Shown: positions 56,901 through 59,900 of the stretch, piece by piece | How positions within the stretch are numbered: the stretch's first letter is position 1 | Layout of the letters: each line of letters starts with the position of its first letter | Assembly (NCBI RefSeq): GCF_004210375.1 | Contig: NC_134834.1 | Location: forward strand, 92,880,170 to 92,944,169 | Length of the DNA stretch: 64,000 nt | Source of the DNA: Tachypleus tridentatus | Lineage: Eukaryota; Arthropoda; Merostomata; Xiphosura; Limulidae | Reading direction: 5' to 3' | Position numbers and translations under genes: made by a program | The notes under the pieces: model-generated | The model's input: only the letters and a program-made list of their open reading frames with translations | The model's database searches: none | Told to the model about the DNA's origin: nothing

Positions 56901-59900
56901 ATATTTCAAGTACGAAGATGTTATGAAATTTGTTCTTGAAATTATTAATTTCATATGCTTAAACGGGAAGACCCGTCGACAGTTCAAAAGTTTTATTAAA
57001 GAACTAGAGCTTGGAGATAAACCCAGCAATGTATCTTTCTACTGCATTGTGAGGTGGCTATCAACCAGCAATATGTTAAATAGGTTTGTGGATCTGTTAG
57101 AGCCTATTATTACTTTTCTTGAAGAAAATAAAAGATTATATCATCAACTGGGAAATGATGAATGGATGCAAGATCTAATGTTTCTTACTGATATAATGAA
57201 TCATCTACAAACTCTCAACTTGGTACTCCAGGGTAAGGATAGGATTGTTTCTGATGTTACTCAGACAATTTTCAGTTTTCCGAATAAAATAAAACTTTTT
57301 TAAAGAGACATATTGTCAAGAAACTTCAGTTACTTTCCCAATCTCAAAAGGAGAGTAAATACATTCCATGAAATTGAAATAAAAGACCACAAACTGGAAG
57401 AATACAAAGATAAACTACAAGGACTGCTTAATAATTTCCTAAACAGTTTTGAGGACTTGCTTCGCCTTTCTTGTAAATCCATTCATGGTTGGTGTGATCA
57501 ATGATGGTTGTCCAATTCTTGAACCTCTGGTTACAGAATCATCTGCTATGGAAATGGAACTAATAGAACTACAGGAGGACATGGGTCTAAATATGATCCA
57601 TAAATCTCATTCAACAGTTGAGTTCTAGAAGCTAGTTACAGAAATAAAATATCCTGAACTGAAGAAAACCAGTGTGCGACTCATCACAATTTTCAGCACA
57701 ACATACTGCTGTGAATCACTGTACTCTGTAATGAAGTTCGTGAAATCAAAGCATCGTGCAATCCTTACAAACCACACCTGAAGGAGCTGATTCGTACAGC
57801 CTTGACAACCTATCAGCCGGAATTTCAACGCTTCACAACCAAGATGGAAACTCACATGACCTCTACTGGCAGTAAATAGCCTGACAGGTGCATCAATGTG
57901 TGTCAGAAAAACATTATAATAAGACTAAAATTTTGTAAGGTGGTATCTGATTAATATATCTCTAATTTCATTGTTTTACATATTTTCCTCCATGTTTTGA
58001 CCAGATATTTACTAAGACAAATAAATATCATTAAAATATCTGTTTTTACCACTTTTATTTTTATTTTTGGCTGTCTCATCCAATGTTAATGAAATACAAA
58101 TATAAATATTTTTCTTAGATAGTTCCGTAGTTCATTACCGTATTAAATACACTAAGTATAGTTAAAACAATAATCAGCCAGGATTTTGAAAAAAAATATA
58201 TAGTATATATATGTACTTTGTGGTTATTAAAACTAATACAAGTTAACAGTTTAAAAACTACATACATGAATAAATATTATTACATACATGTATTTCTTAA
58301 TATTTATATAAAATTTATGTAACAAAATGTTCATGTAACAATAAAAAATGTGTGTAATATTTGTCATGCAGCTGTCAAACATCTGAAGTTTATCCTATGT
58401 GACTCTTACGTTAAGCAAGTTTGGCCACACCTGATCTATAACGTTAAAGATGATCTCATGAGAAAAAAACGAAACAGTTGTGAACAATATATTCACTTAT
58501 ATAATATATCCATTACACATAAATACAGTTGTGTACAACAGATTCATCACACTAACTTACAGTTGTGTACATTATACCCTTCACACATTGTTTTGTACAC
58601 CAAACTCATTACACTTTCACTGCACCAGAGATAGTTGCTATCATCTTCTCTTAACTACCATCTTTGGTTTATGTTGATGTATAATATCAAAAGCCATGTT
58701 GTCTTAAGCTAATTCTGATTCAAAAGTCAAACAGTCCAATTTACGTTTCAACACAGTTTGGAAATAACCAATAACGGTCAGCCAAGGCCAGATTCAGTAA
58801 TTATCAACGAAACACTATCTGAAAACCGTTTTTAATAATCCCAGTGCACATTCGTAAAACCGACCTATGGAGCTTATATTACAGTTCTAAAGCACTCTCG
58901 TATATGAACTGCAAAGCAAATAGAAGCCATGGTGGCTGATTCGGAGCTTAATCTACACGTATTTAGGATGTTATTAAATATTCAACCAGAAAACAAACAC
59001 ATTTTTTTCTGCCGATACCAGGTTTGTGTCTCGTTTCTGTTCATTATATCGCACATTATATGGGTAAATATTTCATCACTAAACCTTATAAATTATTACA
59101 AGTTTATGAATGAATAATTCTATATGCAAGTATCTCATAACTTCAATGATATAGTAACTATACAGTACCGAATCCAATCTACTAGAGGAGACAACAAAAT
59201 GACTGTGGAAGTTGGATAACTAGTATAACACTGTATAAAGGATATTGTCTAACAATATTTGAATAGAGTCTTGCAATTTAACGAAGACGTCTCTACCAGT
59301 TCTTAAGTATTACCTTCCCCTTACAACAGAATAGTGTAACAGAGTTTGGGATATAGCAAAGTAAAATTTATTGTCCATCTCAGAAATGGTACCACAGTCA
59401 GATAATGTAGCCTACAGTTACGAGCATCTATCAAGAAAAGTTGCTGATTACTAAACGTATACTGTCTACAGAGGTCAGTATTATACATGCTTATTTGGTC
59501 ATTGACGTGTTAAGATTCTTTAAACAAATTTAACAGCTGGGATAAATTACGGAACAATAACCAGAAGATTTTTTAAAACGACACAATAAACATCCTTACA
59601 GATACAAGCTTCATATTCAACACTACTTTTACTTACCCCTAACCAGTAACTCAGCTGTGAAGAGATCTACTCCAACTGAATTCCGTGCACTACACGTATA
59701 ATTTCCTGAACTTTTCACTGTCACATTTTTAACAGTTAAAACAGAAACACTTGAAGATGACAAGATATCATACAAACTTCCTTTGGTGATCACGATGTCA
59801 TTCTTTAACCACTGGAAGTCCACTGGCAAATTTCCCCGTTCTAACCCACACATTACTTGGATGTTGGTCTGTTCTGTTGGGTTTGAGGGAAATTGAAATG

